Origin: Archegozetes longisetosus
Lineage: Eukaryota; Arthropoda; Arachnida; Sarcoptiformes; Trhypochthoniidae
Assembly: GCA_018873245.2 (NCBI GenBank)
Contig: JAEMBT020000001.1
Coordinates: 10,264,220-10,328,219, forward strand
DNA: 64,000 bases
Direction: 5' to 3'
The notes below the pieces were generated by a model that was not told the DNA's origin, made no database searches, and saw only the letters and a program-made list of their open reading frames with translations. This document shows positions 12,961 through 25,669 of the stretch, in pieces. Each line of letters opens with the position of its first letter. Positions within the stretch are counted from its first letter, which is position 1. Made by a program: the position numbers and the translations under genes.

Positions 12961-14040
12961 AGATATAGACTTGTTGGGATATCCGAGTCACTGTGATTCT
13001 AGATATTTTTTTAAATTACACATCAAGCTTGTATGCGTAGATTATGAATTATTAGCTATAATTATAACACATATTTATACCTCTTAACATGGGTTCTTGA
13101 AAATAGTCTATAATCATGTTCATTATATTTGTATTAAATATAACTTTACTTTTCTATAAATCTATAATGAAATTTATCATCTATTTCAATGACATACATA
13201 CGACTTGTTTTATATGCTCAACGCATAGTAACAAACATTAACCATTATGTGAAAAGAATAAGAATTTCGATCAGTTATTCAATAAAGGATATATTGTATG
13301 TTAAAAAATGTTTTTGAAGTTATTCATTGTAATCGAAAGAATGACAAATATATAGATCAAATTCTCTTAATCTAGTAAATAAACTTTATTAACTCAACTT
13401 AACTTTAATTTCTTTTATTTATTCAAATTAATATTTTTAATATGTATTCAATTACTTAGAAAACTTTATTTACATTATTTTCTTCTCAAACATCAAATAT
13501 TGCTTTTAAATATAACAAAATATTGACAAATCAATAACTGTGATATCTTTAGATTATTATTATTGTAAGTGCATTATTTAAATTTTTTCTTTTTCAATGA
13601 AATCAAGTATTTGAGAAGATATAAAAGCAGCAGAAATGAATAAAAAAATTAAAAGATAGAAAAAAGGATTCTTCAAGAACATACTATTCAAATCGTCATT
13701 TAATTGTCATATACTTTAATAAGTGAACTATTTATACCAAAAACTAATTTGATTTAATGTATATATCCAAACTATTTCACAGTGAACTCCGCTTATAGTC
13801 GAAGCTTTTGGCTGTGCTCACCTTTCCATTATAAATGAGTACATGAAATTTATAGGAGTGTCGATTATTTGTACCTATATCATTTCAAATTCTCTTAAGA
13901 TTTTATTTTGTTCGACACTAGGATTAGTTTTACAGCTCATTCATTCAAAGTATTTGAAATTAGATTGAATAGAGTATATAGAGATTTGAGTGGCATTTAA
14001 ATTTTGTAGTCTTACTAACAACAATACCTTAAAACAGATA
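12961..14040. other. Spacer between the two IR copies, no gene seen
   Basis: AT-rich. It may contain the missing first exon of the IR gene at 11279-12960, but no signal-peptide exon could be identified. Confidence 0.4.
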
Positions 14041-15346
14041 TTAATCATTGTGACATCTACTATGAACAAATATACATGTACAAAAAATAATGCTTATCAA
14101 CTCAACTCTTATGACTTTTAATAAATTGAACGCACATGAGCGACAACCTGTATTCTCCCTTCTCTCTAAGTTTTCACCAAAGCTTTTAATTGTAGGATTT
14201 ATCAATGCAATCGTCATCATTAATGATAAAAGTATTGCATATACTATTGATATGACTATACAGAATAGCAGCCATGTAGACAAATACTAGTATAAACCTG
14301 TTCTTTCAGGAGTTTTAATCTAAATATCTATTTTAATATAGATTTATAGAATTTTTCAGGAATGAAATATTCTATTACGGACATTGTTTGAGTAGAGGAC
14401 ATAAAATTAATGTGAAATAGTTTTTATCGTAGATATATTTCGTGTTAAGATTAATGATTATAATTGATAGAAATAGTGCAAACTATAATTGTTCTGAGAA
14501 TATCTTGAATAATAATCTAGTTATTTATAATTTTAGGAGCTTGTGTTATAAATATCAGAGTTAAACGGAATGCTCGAGTGAAGTCAACTACTCCAAGTCT
14601 CTCCGAGTCAATATTGACCACTCCCAGTCCAAAATTCGATTCCTATATAAAGATTCAAAATAAATTGTTTTCATCAGTTAAAAATTAGTAAGTAATTTTT
14701 GGTTTACAAGTGTTGCAATTAACAGAGCAATATTTCTTGTGTATTAGAAAACTTGATGGCAACCTTAAAAATTATTTTATCATAACTATGCATGTTACGC
14801 TTTCTATTCCACATACATCCGAAATGACAGTCTAAATTCAAATTATCAGATTCAAATTAGTCATCAATTCATTCTATTATTAATATGGAAACTTTAGGAT
14901 CCTCCCGCAAGACATTACTTTCTCAAATTATGATATTTATCTCAATACGATGCAAATTAGATATGAATCATGAAAATATTCTTCTTTTTCACATGAATTA
15001 AGATATATTTTCTAATCATGATAATACGTAAATTATGCAATCGTTAGAAGATTTAAGAATAAAGTTTTCCTTCTTTCTGATACATCTTGTGTTATTTTAG
15101 TGAAAAACTGAAATCTGGTTCCTAATTTTGTTATTTGAAAAAATATTACATTCTGTTTATGCTACTAAGGATTCCATTCCATAAGCCATTAGATAATTTT
15201 AGCCCATATTCTTGATTAAAATAAGTGAGTGAATAAGAAAAATTGAAAAACTCCGATAAGATTCTAATATAATGGAATTCAATTTCATCATAGAGTTGCT
15301 AATTATTAGTTTTATTATGTTGATTCATGTAAGTATACGGCAAATT
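14041..15346 (-). pseudogene. Decayed tandem copy of the IR gene
   Basis: The pieces follow the order of the neighbouring IR gene. An exon from 15346 carries LPYTYMN, then YSLTYFNQEYGLKLSNG and WNGI. The S1 exon near 14635 carries FGLGVVNIDSERLGVVDFTR and ITQAPKI. The third-helix exon near 14285 carries WLLFCIVISIVYAILLS. There is a TAG after MNQHNKTNN in the first piece, a TAG straight after ITQAPKIINN, and further stops in the M1 region; the donor after the first exon has also lost a base. No second lobe or last helix was found downstream. Multiple independent lesions make this a pseudogene. Confidence 0.8.
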
Positions 15347-17503
15347 CTATGTAAGTTATAGTGAGTAAAGAATTATTATTGATAGTTTTGGGTCAGATCT
15401 CACATTACTAATGGCTACTTAAAGTTATTTACCAATAAATTAGTTTCAATCCACATATTCAAGTTAAATAGATTTACTCACAATAAACGTTATCTTTATA
15501 CTTCTGGTAATGCAAATATTTGATATGTATGAAACTTTTCATTCCATTTATTCACATTATCTATAATGAGAATAAGCTTGAGTATGAAAAAATTCGAAGG
15601 CGACTATTTTAATGTGTTCGTATAAGTATTTCTTCTTACAAAGAGCACTTTCAGTGAATAACAACTACATTGGTATTCAATAATTATTCACAATAATCTG
15701 ATGGTGTAGCGTATCTTCACTTCTAACACATTACTTAAAATCCTGTTACTCTTAAAATTTCACATCAAAATTTGAAATTGTCTTTTAAACCTAAAGTTAA
15801 AATAATCTATACCTACAAAATTTACCGGATTCAGTTAGTTACTGTTGAACTCAATAAAATTACATGGGACTCAGTAGAATTCTGTAGAATTTAATAAATT
15901 TTTTAGAGGAAGACAACTAAGCTTTAAGATCAGAAGATAATTTCAAATTTATTTAAAAGTTTTATCGCAGATTTATTAGTACGAAATTATAAGTAATTTG
16001 TCGGAAAGAAGTACGCCGAACCATTACGCCTTTAGCCAAATAAAATGTTAGTAGAATAAGTTTCAGTATGATTCACAGCTTTAAATGTAAAAACTGTATT
16101 ACGAGATGAGCTGTAAATGAATTTTCTATTTAATAAAATTATATTGACATATAATAAACAAATCAACACACAATACACAATGAATGCATAGTACACAACC
16201 AATGCAAAGTAAGACATAACACAAAAACTTTTCATCTACTAACCCCTAATGGTCAGTACAGCTAATAAGTCGTGCTGACATTTTGTTAAAAGTATTCAAT
16301 GACTGAACTTCCTCTTAGAATGTATTTGAGAAAGAAATGGAGAGCCTATCGAACACGTTCAACAAATTCATAAGCTTCAAATTAAATAATTATAAGAATT
16401 ACAAAAGTGTAAAAAATAGCCTGAATCACTCTCTGTATTTACAAAAACAAAAACGATATAACATATGAATGATCTACATACTTTACAAATGTTTGGGCTA
16501 ACTCTGATTCTGTTCCATGACAAGATCCAAGAGAAAATATCGAGTGAAAAATGGTCAATTCAATAATATTGAGAACAAAAAAATCAAACTCGACATAACT
16601 AGAATATTTGCGAGAAATTGCTCATAACTTCAATTTACAAGTTTGATTTCATTAACTTTTATTAAGTTTTACTTATCAATATAATTTTGTGTTGAAATTA
16701 AGTATATAATTGTTCAAAAAGCTTTAGCATATTAAATTCAAACTAAACACTTATTTTTTATTAAGAGCAGATTTAATATTCAATTTTTTAATTGAAACAT
16801 CTTTAGAAAATGCACTTACATATTGTATTTTGTAGCATAAGAATTATTTAGACTTTCATATTATAATGATAGAGTTTCAATAAAATATGAGCTTAGCTCA
16901 CGTAGGAAAAATTTTTGTTTCAATTATTTGTTTTTTTAATTCTGGATATGATATATTCAGTCTTATATGGCGTTCGATCTTATGTCGTAATACCCTTTGA
17001 TTCATGTCAACTCGGACCAGAGCTACCATCACTTCTTGAAACCATTAAGATAGTAAAAAATACCACAGTGTTTACAGGTTTCCTTGAATAAAATTCGGGA
17101 TCTTTATTTAAATTATGACTCATGAATCATACCAATAAAATTTTCTCAAGTTACAATTGAGTATACTAGAAGTCGATACATTAAAAAAAATCTATACGCA
17201 ACATTTTAGACAAAAAACATTAATGCTTAAATAAAAGCTCTATCTATGTTTTTCCAGTTAAAATTAGAGAATCAGGATTTATTTTCCTTTCAATTGAAAA
17301 ATCTTCAAGTTCTTCTGATGAATATCTGATGAAAATCTGGATAAATCATCCTAAGTCTGGACTGTCCACTCAAAATCTTGACAGGTTATAGCCCTGATCT
17401 GGACTAAGTTCGAGGTAAAAAGTTTGACAAGGTATCAATAGTGCGATTAGCTTGTAAACTTTCAATAATTGGGATTCTTTCCAATTTAAAGGTAGCCTCC
17501 GAT
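15347..17503. other. Intergenic, no gene assigned
   Basis: AT-rich, with an LTR-like repeat copy near 16.1-16.3 kb. A short exon-like open stretch on the plus strand near 16.93-17.09 kb could not be assigned to any family. Confidence 0.4.
16095..16285 (-). repeat. Dispersed LTR-like repeat, copy 2 (inverted)
   Basis: The reverse strand matches 10606-10800 over ACGACTTATTAG, the stretch around TTTTTGTGTTATG, and GTGTACTATG. Its beginning reads TGTCAGCACGACTT against TGTTAGCG...ACGACTT in copy 1. Confidence 0.5.
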
Positions 17504-17870
17504 TAGGGCGACCACATATATTTTTCAAGAATACAGGACAAAAAAAGTAAAGGCCCCTCTTAAATTTTTAAAAATATATTTCGAACTCAATATTAGCTTT
17601 TCCAAATTCAAACTTAAAAATACTACTCACTTGCTTGTATCTAGGCTTATTTTTATTTGATTTCACAGCATTTACTAAAATAGTGTTATTTTCAACAAAA
17701 TCATGAAATCCAGAACATGACATTGAAAAATTAAATCTTGTACATAATTCTGCTTTAACTAAATTTATATCCATTCTGTTTCGTTCATTTGTCCATAAAT
17801 TGTTCATAACGCTAAAACTCAGTTTAATCATTAGCAGTAGGAATTGGTAATACAGTTTCGATTAAAACTT
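17504..17870 (-). mobile_element. hAT transposon remnant with transposase C-terminus
   Basis: On the minus strand, 17831-17568 encodes a hAT dimerisation-type C-terminus (FSVMNNLWTNERNRMDINL, then VKAELCTRFNFSMSC), alignable with the fragment at 27703-27930. The end at 17504 reads TAGGGCGACCACA, matching the inverted ends of the hAT elements at 27403 and 51419. The frame upstream of 17831 contains stops, and no opposite end or target duplication was found. Confidence 0.7.
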
Positions 17871-18594
17871 TTAAGTTTACAAAATTTGAATGTTTTAAAA
17901 CTTTTGACAACCTGAAAAACTTTGACAGCAATTATAGTATTTATTAAAGTATTAGTCATCAAAAATGTTGCAAAAAATTTATTTCAAAGTTTCAAATGTT
18001 GTAGATTGTTCTAAGTTTCAAAATTATTTTAATAAATGAGTAAATGCTTTTAAGTAACTGTTATATATGGGTTGTTTATTATGAAATGCAATTTACATAA
18101 AAGTTAATATTATATATGTAAATGATTCTTAAATAATATAAATTTTATAAGTTAGTTTTAAGATATTGGTACAAACAGTTATTAATACTCTTTGAGTGAT
18201 GTTTTTTAGGATTTAGAAAAATTCGTATTTTTGCTTAAAATACTAACAGTATTTTTCTGGTTTTATTTAGATTTATTCACTAATCAGAGAACATTAAAAT
18301 AATATTAGAAGTCCTCAAACAACAACGAAACTATTAATATAAATTTTTAGATTCATTTAAAAGTATACCTAAATACATATATACATGTGATCCAACCGAA
18401 TTGTACCATTTAAGTGTTCATATTTAATATCCTGAGCGTCTGATCGGCTTATCTGTACGTTTTTAAATCTGAATGAATTTAAAACTTGTCGAACACCTGC
18501 AATTTTAAGACTATTTTTCGCAAACATGTGATCTATCTTAGGTTTCATTACTTTAAAGTAAACTATTTGTTTTTTTTAATCCTTTGAGCAAATA

Positions 18595-19088
18595 CATTAG
18601 CGGAAATGGAAATTGGAACACCATGAAGGAGTTGGAGAATCCAATTGAAAATTGGATAATTTATAGAGTATTAAATACTTAACAAATGATTAGGTACACA
18701 GATTAATTGAAAGAGTTTTATTTATTAAAAAAGCAAAAATCAATATGAAGTATGGCCTCCATTGGCAGCGCAGCACTCCTGTATTCGTTGGGGCATCGAG
18801 TCAAAGAGACGTCGAACTCCGACAGATGTTGATATAGAGCTCTTGTGCGTCTTCTTGGGATTGTTAACTCAAATCAAAGAATTTTCACTTGAGAGAATTT
18901 CTTTTAAACAGAGTTTTGTCTACTTTTTATGTAAACAAAAAATAGTCTTTTCCACAATAAACGTTATTACTAAAAATCTACCGGGGCAATCATAACCAAA
19001 ATTTAATCAATTTCAAAGGGTTATGTCCTCATTAGAATAGTGAAGTTTTAAGAAGATCTAAGCACTCCAATTTCCATTTCCGTCAGTG
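18595..19088 (-). mobile_element. Tc1/mariner element, internally deleted, TA-flanked
   Basis: The inverted ends share CGGAAATGGAAATTGGA and begin CATT/CACT. TA dinucleotides flank both ends (18593-18594 and 19089-19090). On the minus strand the sequence around 18752-18810 encodes the typical Tc1 transposase C-terminus (DSMPQRIQECCAANGGHTSY then stop). At 494 bp the element is too short for a full transposase, so it is non-autonomous. Confidence 0.8.
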
Positions 19089-19581
19089 TATTTACACATA
19101 AACAATGTCTTTCTACCAGATTAAAGAAATGTTAAGCTTCCAAGTGTTTATTTCCTTTCCATATAAATGGAATGCTTTATCCTTTCGAGAAGCAGTTGTC
19201 ATTTTCTTATTGTAAATGCCACTCGTCTTCATTTATTTTTAAATAAAGTTTTCATTTGTATTAAACCTTTTTTATTGCTGTGGTGTCCACATTGAACACT
19301 AAGTTTCAGGAACACCACAAAACTAATTAATCTGTACTTTTCAAGTATAAATCAAGCAGCTAGAACATTGATATTAACCCTTTAAAATTATTCTGAGCAG
19401 TATAAAATTTTTAGAATTAATTTTGTTGAAGTAGTCAACAGGAATATATTTTCATAAATTGATCCATATCGAAAAATTTATAAACACGCATAAATACTAA
19501 TCAATTAACTTTTTTGTAAATATTTTATTTATTTTCTAGAATTTTTCTTATTTTAAAGTTTTAAAACTATACAAGATTCTT

Positions 19582-20459
19582 TTAGTATCTGTAAGTATTT
19601 GATTCTGAATAAGGAGGAGGCGGTGCCGGATATTGATGAGGTTGCCCATTAGGTTGTCCAATAAATGTATTACTACCTATAATTACAGCTCCAGGAGATG
19701 TTACTCTTCTTCTACAAACGCACCAAACAATAACCACTATTATTATTATAGGTATTAGAATCAAAAGCCAAAGATAATAAACCCATGAAGTTGAATAGTC
19801 ATAATCAAATGTACAATATGTTCTTGAAGAACTTAAACTGTAACCTGACTCACAAATGCATATATCATTTACGCATTCCATGAATGATCCGCAATATGAG
19901 CATCCTATTTTCTTTTGACATATATCATTATATTCTGATTCTTCATATCCGTCTTTGCAGACGCATTTTCCTGAAATAAGTAACAGTTTTTAAATAAAAA
20001 TTTAATTTTATCATTTTGACTACTGGTTACAATTATTTTGCCATTTTATATATCTAGCGCTAAGTTTCATTATATTTTTCTTTACAAATATCTTCTAAGT
20101 TGTTCTGAATAAACATATTTGAAACTATATATTTTATTACCCAAATTGCAATATCTATTAAAGTTGTCGCACGATGAAAAATCACTGCACTTTTTCATGC
20201 ATTTATAACTATCATAACTCCATTCATAACCTGTAATACAATTACACATTTTGTTTTGACACTTCATATTATATTTAGATGATTCACATTCAGAGTACGG
20301 ATCGTAACCATCACAAGATCGAAGGTAATAAATTAAAGCACTCCGTTGTTTGACCGGTACTGTATCATTAATTGGCGATAGCTTGTATCCATTTGTGATG
20401 CTGAACAAAAATGCTAGATTTGAAATAAATAAAACGGGAAAATTTAATTTGAACTCCAT
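19582..20459 (-). CDS. Cysteine-rich type I membrane protein with PPPPY tail
   Basis: Two exons fit exactly: 20459-20141 (donor GTAATA) and 19970-19582 (acceptor TTTCAG), giving 235 residues. There is a signal peptide at residues about 1-24, then repeated cysteine motifs (CDGYDPYSEC, CQNKMCNCITGYEW, CNLGKCVCKDGYEE, CGSFMECVNDICICESGY) that resemble EGF/EB-like modules. One membrane helix follows (YYLWLLILIPIIIIVVIVWC), then a basic stop-transfer CRRR, and a short Gly/Pro-rich tail with PAPPPPYSES. PPxY is a WW-domain ligand. The plan parallels the gene at 3165-4568, but sequence similarity outside the cysteines is weak. The splice reconstitutes one cysteine module across the junction, which supports the model. 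Function unknown; a surface receptor is likely. Confidence 0.82.
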
Positions 20460-21085
20460 TCTTCCAGCAATTTTGTGTTATCTCAATCACAAATCAATAG
20501 TATGACTGAATTATATCCAATATCAATACTCTGTTTTCAATGGTTATAAGTTTTAGCTATTTGTTAGTTGTCAGTAAAACTGTACGTTATCATCTAAAAA
20601 AACATTAAAATTCAGTTCTTGGTTACCTAAAGCAAATTAACATCTTTTATTTTCACGTTTATTCTTTAAAAAACTCTTACAAAATACACGATATACTGTG
20701 TTTAAATTCTGAGAAATTCATCATTAATTTTCGAGTAATAAATCGATTTTAATAACAAATCATTAAATAACAAAAAATTTCTGAAAACGAAACAAGAATA
20801 CTATTCTAAATTTTTTTAAAATAGGAATATACAAGGCTATACAACAAATTATTATTCTAGTTTATGATAGTTATTAACCGAAAACTGATGTTTTATAACC
20901 TATATTTCAATATCAATGAGAAATACTTAAGTATATTAAGTTATCCATTCGATAAGATTAAAACGGTTAATGAAAATCAGTATTGACGCAACTAATCATT
21001 TGCTTAACAAGCACTCAAAGAGATCCGAAGTTCAATTTTATAAATACTTTTTGATGAATTCATTGTCATGAACTATTACAATGTA
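20460..21085. other. Intergenic, no gene seen
   Basis: AT-rich region upstream of the membrane-protein gene, presumably holding its promoter. Nothing recognisable. Confidence 0.4.
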
Positions 21086-21761
21086 CAGTTGCCTAAGTTA
21101 GAGTGTGCAAATGAACTTATTATTAACTTTTTAATCCTTTATGAAAATCTGATAACTTATAAGTTGAAACTGGACTTAAAAGAACTTTCAATCACTGTTT
21201 AAAGCATGCATTTTGTTATCAATTATCAAAACAGTGAAAACACACATTTTAAAAACAAAAATAAAGTATTAATTTTAAAAAATAAATATTAAATAATGGA
21301 GTTTCTAAATAATATTCATTGGCGCAGTGGACAGCCGTTAACTAATGCTGAAAGAAATTTAATAATTTATTTTCTCGGCGCGGGTTTTGATAATAAAGAC
21401 ATTGCGATCGCCTTATCCAGAGGTAAGAGAACAACAGATAAATGGGTTAATAGATTTCAAACTACTGGCGAAATGATATGAAATTTGCAGTCAATTTGAT
21501 AAATTCGATACCTAATAGATTAGAGACTATTATTAACGCAAACGGGAGTTATACCAAATATTAGTTTTTTATTCATTTTTTCTATTAATTTGTATTTAAT
21601 TAAACTTAAAAACAATTATAAATTTAATATTATTTGAACTTTTCTAATATTCACATTTGTTTCAACTCAAACTATATTCAAAAGTTTGAGTAAAATAAAC
21701 AAAGATAAGAAATATGAAAGTGTATAATAAGTTCATTTGCACGCTCTAACTTAGGCAACTG
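21086..21761 (+). mobile_element. Tc1/mariner-like element with long inverted ends and transposase HTH fragment
   Basis: The ends are inverted copies of about 38 bp with one mismatch, beginning CAGTTGCCTAAGTTAGAG, and TA duplicates flank them (21084-21085, 21762-21763). Inside, 21296-21481 encodes about 61 residues containing LTNAERNLIIYFLGAG and NKDIAIALSRGKRT, typical of the N-terminal helix-turn-helix of a transposase, then a stop. The catalytic domain is absent, so this 676-bp copy is non-autonomous. Confidence 0.85.
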
Positions 21762-22701
21762 TACGTGAATTTTTTTCTAAGCTAATGAAAAATCTTTTGC
21801 TGATTTTGAAACATTGAGCAAAACCCAGGTTGATTATAATTTTATCAAGCCATTCGGGGATTTTTAAGCTAATGTTGAATTGAAGGACTAAGCAAATTTG
21901 TCTAGTTAGAGAAACACTTTACTTTCATGGTTCTGTCGCTTTGCCGTTTTAAATATTGCAAGCATTGGCATTGAAACATTTTCACTAGTTTAAAATGTTA
22001 ATTGCAAGAAGAATGGAATTGAAGAAATGAAGATGAATCGCGCATCGCTATTGAAAATATAAAATTGTTTCAATTAATTGCAAAAATTTAAAATAAAATT
22101 TTGGACAATTTATAACATGCTTCAGAATACAACAGATGAAATCTATGAGTTGAGAGATGGTCTTGTGTTATACAAGAGAAAACCGATAAATCTAAGAGTA
22201 CAATAAGTTTGATAATAATCGATTGAATTATACAAGAACAAAGCTCATTATCGGAAAATGGGAGAGAACTTTAAAAAGGAAAGCTGAATAATAAATTTTT
22301 CGTTATATTCAATTATAACATTTAGATGTAAAGAAAACTGTTTACTTTAGTACTAAATGCCTTTTAATTGCTCTAATGGCAAAATTCTATGAATATCTAT
22401 CATTAGATATTCTATCAAATTAATTGATCCAAAGTTGTTGATTAACGCGAAGTAGTACACTGCTCTCATCAATCTCTATCACTGAATTTGTCGGTGGTTT
22501 CTATGAAAACTTTAAAGCGATCCCATCCTTTAAATAGTTGTGTGTGACCAAGCTATTGATAAGACAACGAATACTAGTTAACACTTTCGATTAAAAAATA
22601 ATTGAATGTTCTGCTGGAAGAACGCGATAAGCGACAGGTTTTACGACGAAGGCTCGTAGCATTTTATAAGAAATTTTTTTTTATGTAAAAGTTGATTAAT
22701 G
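21762..22701. other. Intergenic, no gene seen
   Basis: No coding exon recognised. It might contain further 3' exons of the gene ending at 22702 if that stop is not the real end. Confidence 0.4.
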
Positions 22702-24814
22702 CTAGAAACTATATGAAATAACAAACCAAATATAAACTGAATCTGCATTGACCCAGATTCTTTCGGGGTTTCCTTCATTTTTGATATTTTGAGCAGTGAT
22801 TTGTGCCTTTGACAGTGCTGTACGCATTGGTTCAGAGCCCGTACCAATCAATACAAAGTCACCCTTATAGATGTTGATATCAAACCATTTTAGCTCTATC
22901 TGAATGCTAAACGAACAATACGTTTTAATGAAACTAGACCGACTTTTAAGGTTATAGATTATAACGGAATTTGGTATATACAAAGCTTCTCTGTAGGTAT
23001 CGTTCCCATTCCTAGCCTTGAGTTCATGTTTAAGATCATTAAATAGTATTTCGAAGTAAACGATATTTAAATTAAATCTTTTGTGTTCAAAAATTCTGCT
23101 ACTTTGCGTAATTTTATCATAATTTATATACGTAAATTTAGGATTCTCACCTGTATCACCGAACGACAAAACCGTCTCAACACGAATCTATTAATAATAT
23201 TTGTCAATTCAAATATACTTCATATAATGTTTTCAAAAGCTTCAAATCAAAAGTTTGACTCACTAGCAGAATCGGTAACGAATTTTTCACAATTTTGATT
23301 CTGCCAATGATTGCACATTTAGACATTTCCTCTATTATGAAAGCTGCTTAGATACTTAATCATAAACTAATAGCTAACATCCTTTATCACAACAAATATA
23401 GACCATCATTATTAAATAAGTATTATTACCTAATTCTTCCTTTTCATCCTGAATACGAAAATTGGTCGGGAAATTATTGCTCTCAACCTAAATCGAACAA
23501 ATCAAACAAATAATCGATTAAGTCTAATACTTGAAAAAGATTTAGATGAAACGAACACTTTTCCTATCATAAATTGTATCTCGAGTGTGAGGCATCCTAA
23601 TGTTAAAATTAAATCATCTGATTGGAAAACGCAATAAGTGACTACCCTTACAGCATTTAGTTATTACATTCTCCAAAAAACCATTTAATTGTAAATTTCA
23701 ACCTAATTATGAAATATTAACATTATCGTTAGAAAAATAAGCAGAAGAAACTGGTAGAACACTTTGAAGAACACCTAGAAAACAAATGGGCTCTTCGCCA
23801 ATATGATCATTTGATTCTTTCTTAAAATTCAATAACCTGCATAAATTCAATCCTTGTGCCTCATTAGGTGAAATTTGTTCAATATTCCAATCATTTATTT
23901 CAGCGTTATTTAGTTCTTGAATTTTGTTATGATCCTTCGAGTCATCATTGAATAACATAATATTTTTGCCACTACTATTATTGTCATAATCGATTTGTGG
24001 TACTGATGCGGATATATTCTCACTATGATTGATAGAAATTAATCTTTTGTCTGTTTTCGAAGCAATTGTTTCATTTAAATCTGTGACAAAGAAAATTATT
24101 ATTCTTTAAAATTTGTCATATTTGAAAAATGTTTGAATACTATTGAAACTTTAGTTTGCTGTCAAGTCTAATATTAAACTGTGTGGTACTGACTTGGGTG
24201 AAAGCTCTCATAAAAGGCTTGTTTTACTTAAATCATAAATGTAGTTTTTAATTTGAAACAATGAGCTTAACTATAAAACTTATTTGATCATTCATTTCTT
24301 GTTTCATTCAGACCTAGTTCTCAAAAGATTATTAGTTTAGATCGATAAATAAGTCAAATTTTATGATTTAGTAAGTTCATGTAAATATTTAAAGTGTGAT
24401 TAGTGATTGACAAATCGAAACTAGAATTTGTCTGATCTATCATCTGTTTTAAGTGAATAACTGACTATCAGCTTTCAAAATCAATATTTCAAAACTTATT
24501 TCAAGCGACCAACAGATACCTCTTTAATCTCATCTCGTATTTAAGTAAAATCTTATAGTTTCATACTTTCTTTATCGTTGAATGTTTGCGAATTACTGTC
24601 GATGTTAACAAAAATAGAGTAAAAAATTGATGCATTTTGACTATGGTTAACATCATCTCCATATACACCCAATAACGTGTTTGGACCAACATTATCATTA
24701 TTTGTTTGATTCAATGCAACATTAATTTGATCAAAACTTTGGCAAAAGTTCAATATGGCTAATAGAATAATAGCGACAAAAACTGATGAAAAGGTGGTTA
24801 AATAGGTGTTTCAT
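22702..24814 (-). CDS. Uncharacterised secreted-type protein, three exons
   Basis: Exons end at 24567 (donor GTATGA), then 24080-23722 (acceptor GTCACAG, donor GTTAAT) and 23187-22702 (acceptor TTAATAG). Exon phases agree across both junctions, which is good evidence for a real gene. The first exon begins with a strongly hydrophobic stretch (VFVAIILLAILNFC) fitting a signal peptide. The only suitable ATG (24814) is one base out of frame with it, so either an upstream exon exists or a one-base error or mutation lies near 24782. The middle exon is Asn/Asp-rich and low in structure. The last exon looks globular, with ELKWFDINIYKGDFVLIG as its best-ordered stretch. I do not recognise the family. 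Confidence 0.55.
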
Positions 24815-25320
24815 TTTGATTGTGAATTTATTGTGTTCAACTATTAAAAGAAAAGTTATATCATTTTATAATTAGACTGAACTTTTAAAAAGTTAAGAAA
24901 TATTTTTAAATCTTTTAGAATCAATACCATTTTTCACATAATTACAAAATAAATAAAATCTAAAAGAAAGTTAATAACTAACAAGATACTTCAAGTTATT
25001 TGAAATAAAAGTAATTCAAATGAGTGAATAGTCATTGAAAAAAATAATAGATAATACTTTCCAATAAAATAATTTTATCTTTGGAAGCCTTTTATCCTAA
25101 TATGCATGTCTCTGATGACACTTCAGCGTTTTACGTAGTATATGAGATTTCGCTCAAAGGCTATTTATATTTTTGTATTTGACGTTCAATAGTGCGTAAT
25201 AACCAATACAGGATAATTATTCCTTATTTTTCAGTTGGAATAATAGACTTTTGATGAACGCTTAACGTATATAAATAAGAACTTGAAGATTAGGTGGTTT
25301 TTGAATTATATATCTTTTAA
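24815..25320. other. Intergenic, no gene seen
   Basis: AT-rich, up to the TTAA target of the piggyBac-like element. Nothing else seen. Confidence 0.4.
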
Positions 25321-25669
25321 CCTTCAGTTTGAACCGTAAAAGTTACACTGTAAGAACTGTGGCCGATTATTTCCCCAGTTGATTTTCTATGGAAGTGAAT
25401 CGTGGCCGATTTTTTTCTGGCTTTAAAAGGTGTTAACTGCATGAGCACCAAAGCACTGTGAAAGCTATGAGGGAATCGTGGCCAATTTTTTTCAATCAAA
25501 TTAATTTATAATTAAAAGTAATAAACCTGTATTTAACATATTAAATCAATAGTGTTAATAAAGTATGAGGCATTCCTAGAAGGATTTGTCTGCAAGTGGC
25601 AGGGTTGATTTTATAAAAAAATAACAAACCTTGCGTGGCCAAAAAATCGGCCACGGTTCAAACCGAAGG
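25321..25669. mobile_element. piggyBac-like MITE flanked by TTAA
   Basis: TTAA sits at both edges (25317-25320 and 25670-25673). The 17-bp inverted ends are CCTTCRGTTTGAACCGT. Inside, variants of GTGGCCGATTTTTT occur four times, twice close to the ends (one as an inverted pair at the right), as expected of subterminal transposase-binding sites. No coding capacity in 349 bp. TTAA duplications are diagnostic of piggyBac-type insertion. Confidence 0.75.

Noticed and set aside
16930-17093. Exon-like plus-strand stretch containing VIPFDSCQLGPELPSLLETI
   Set aside because: No start, no clear splice sites, no partner exon and no family recognised; about 54 codons can be open by chance.
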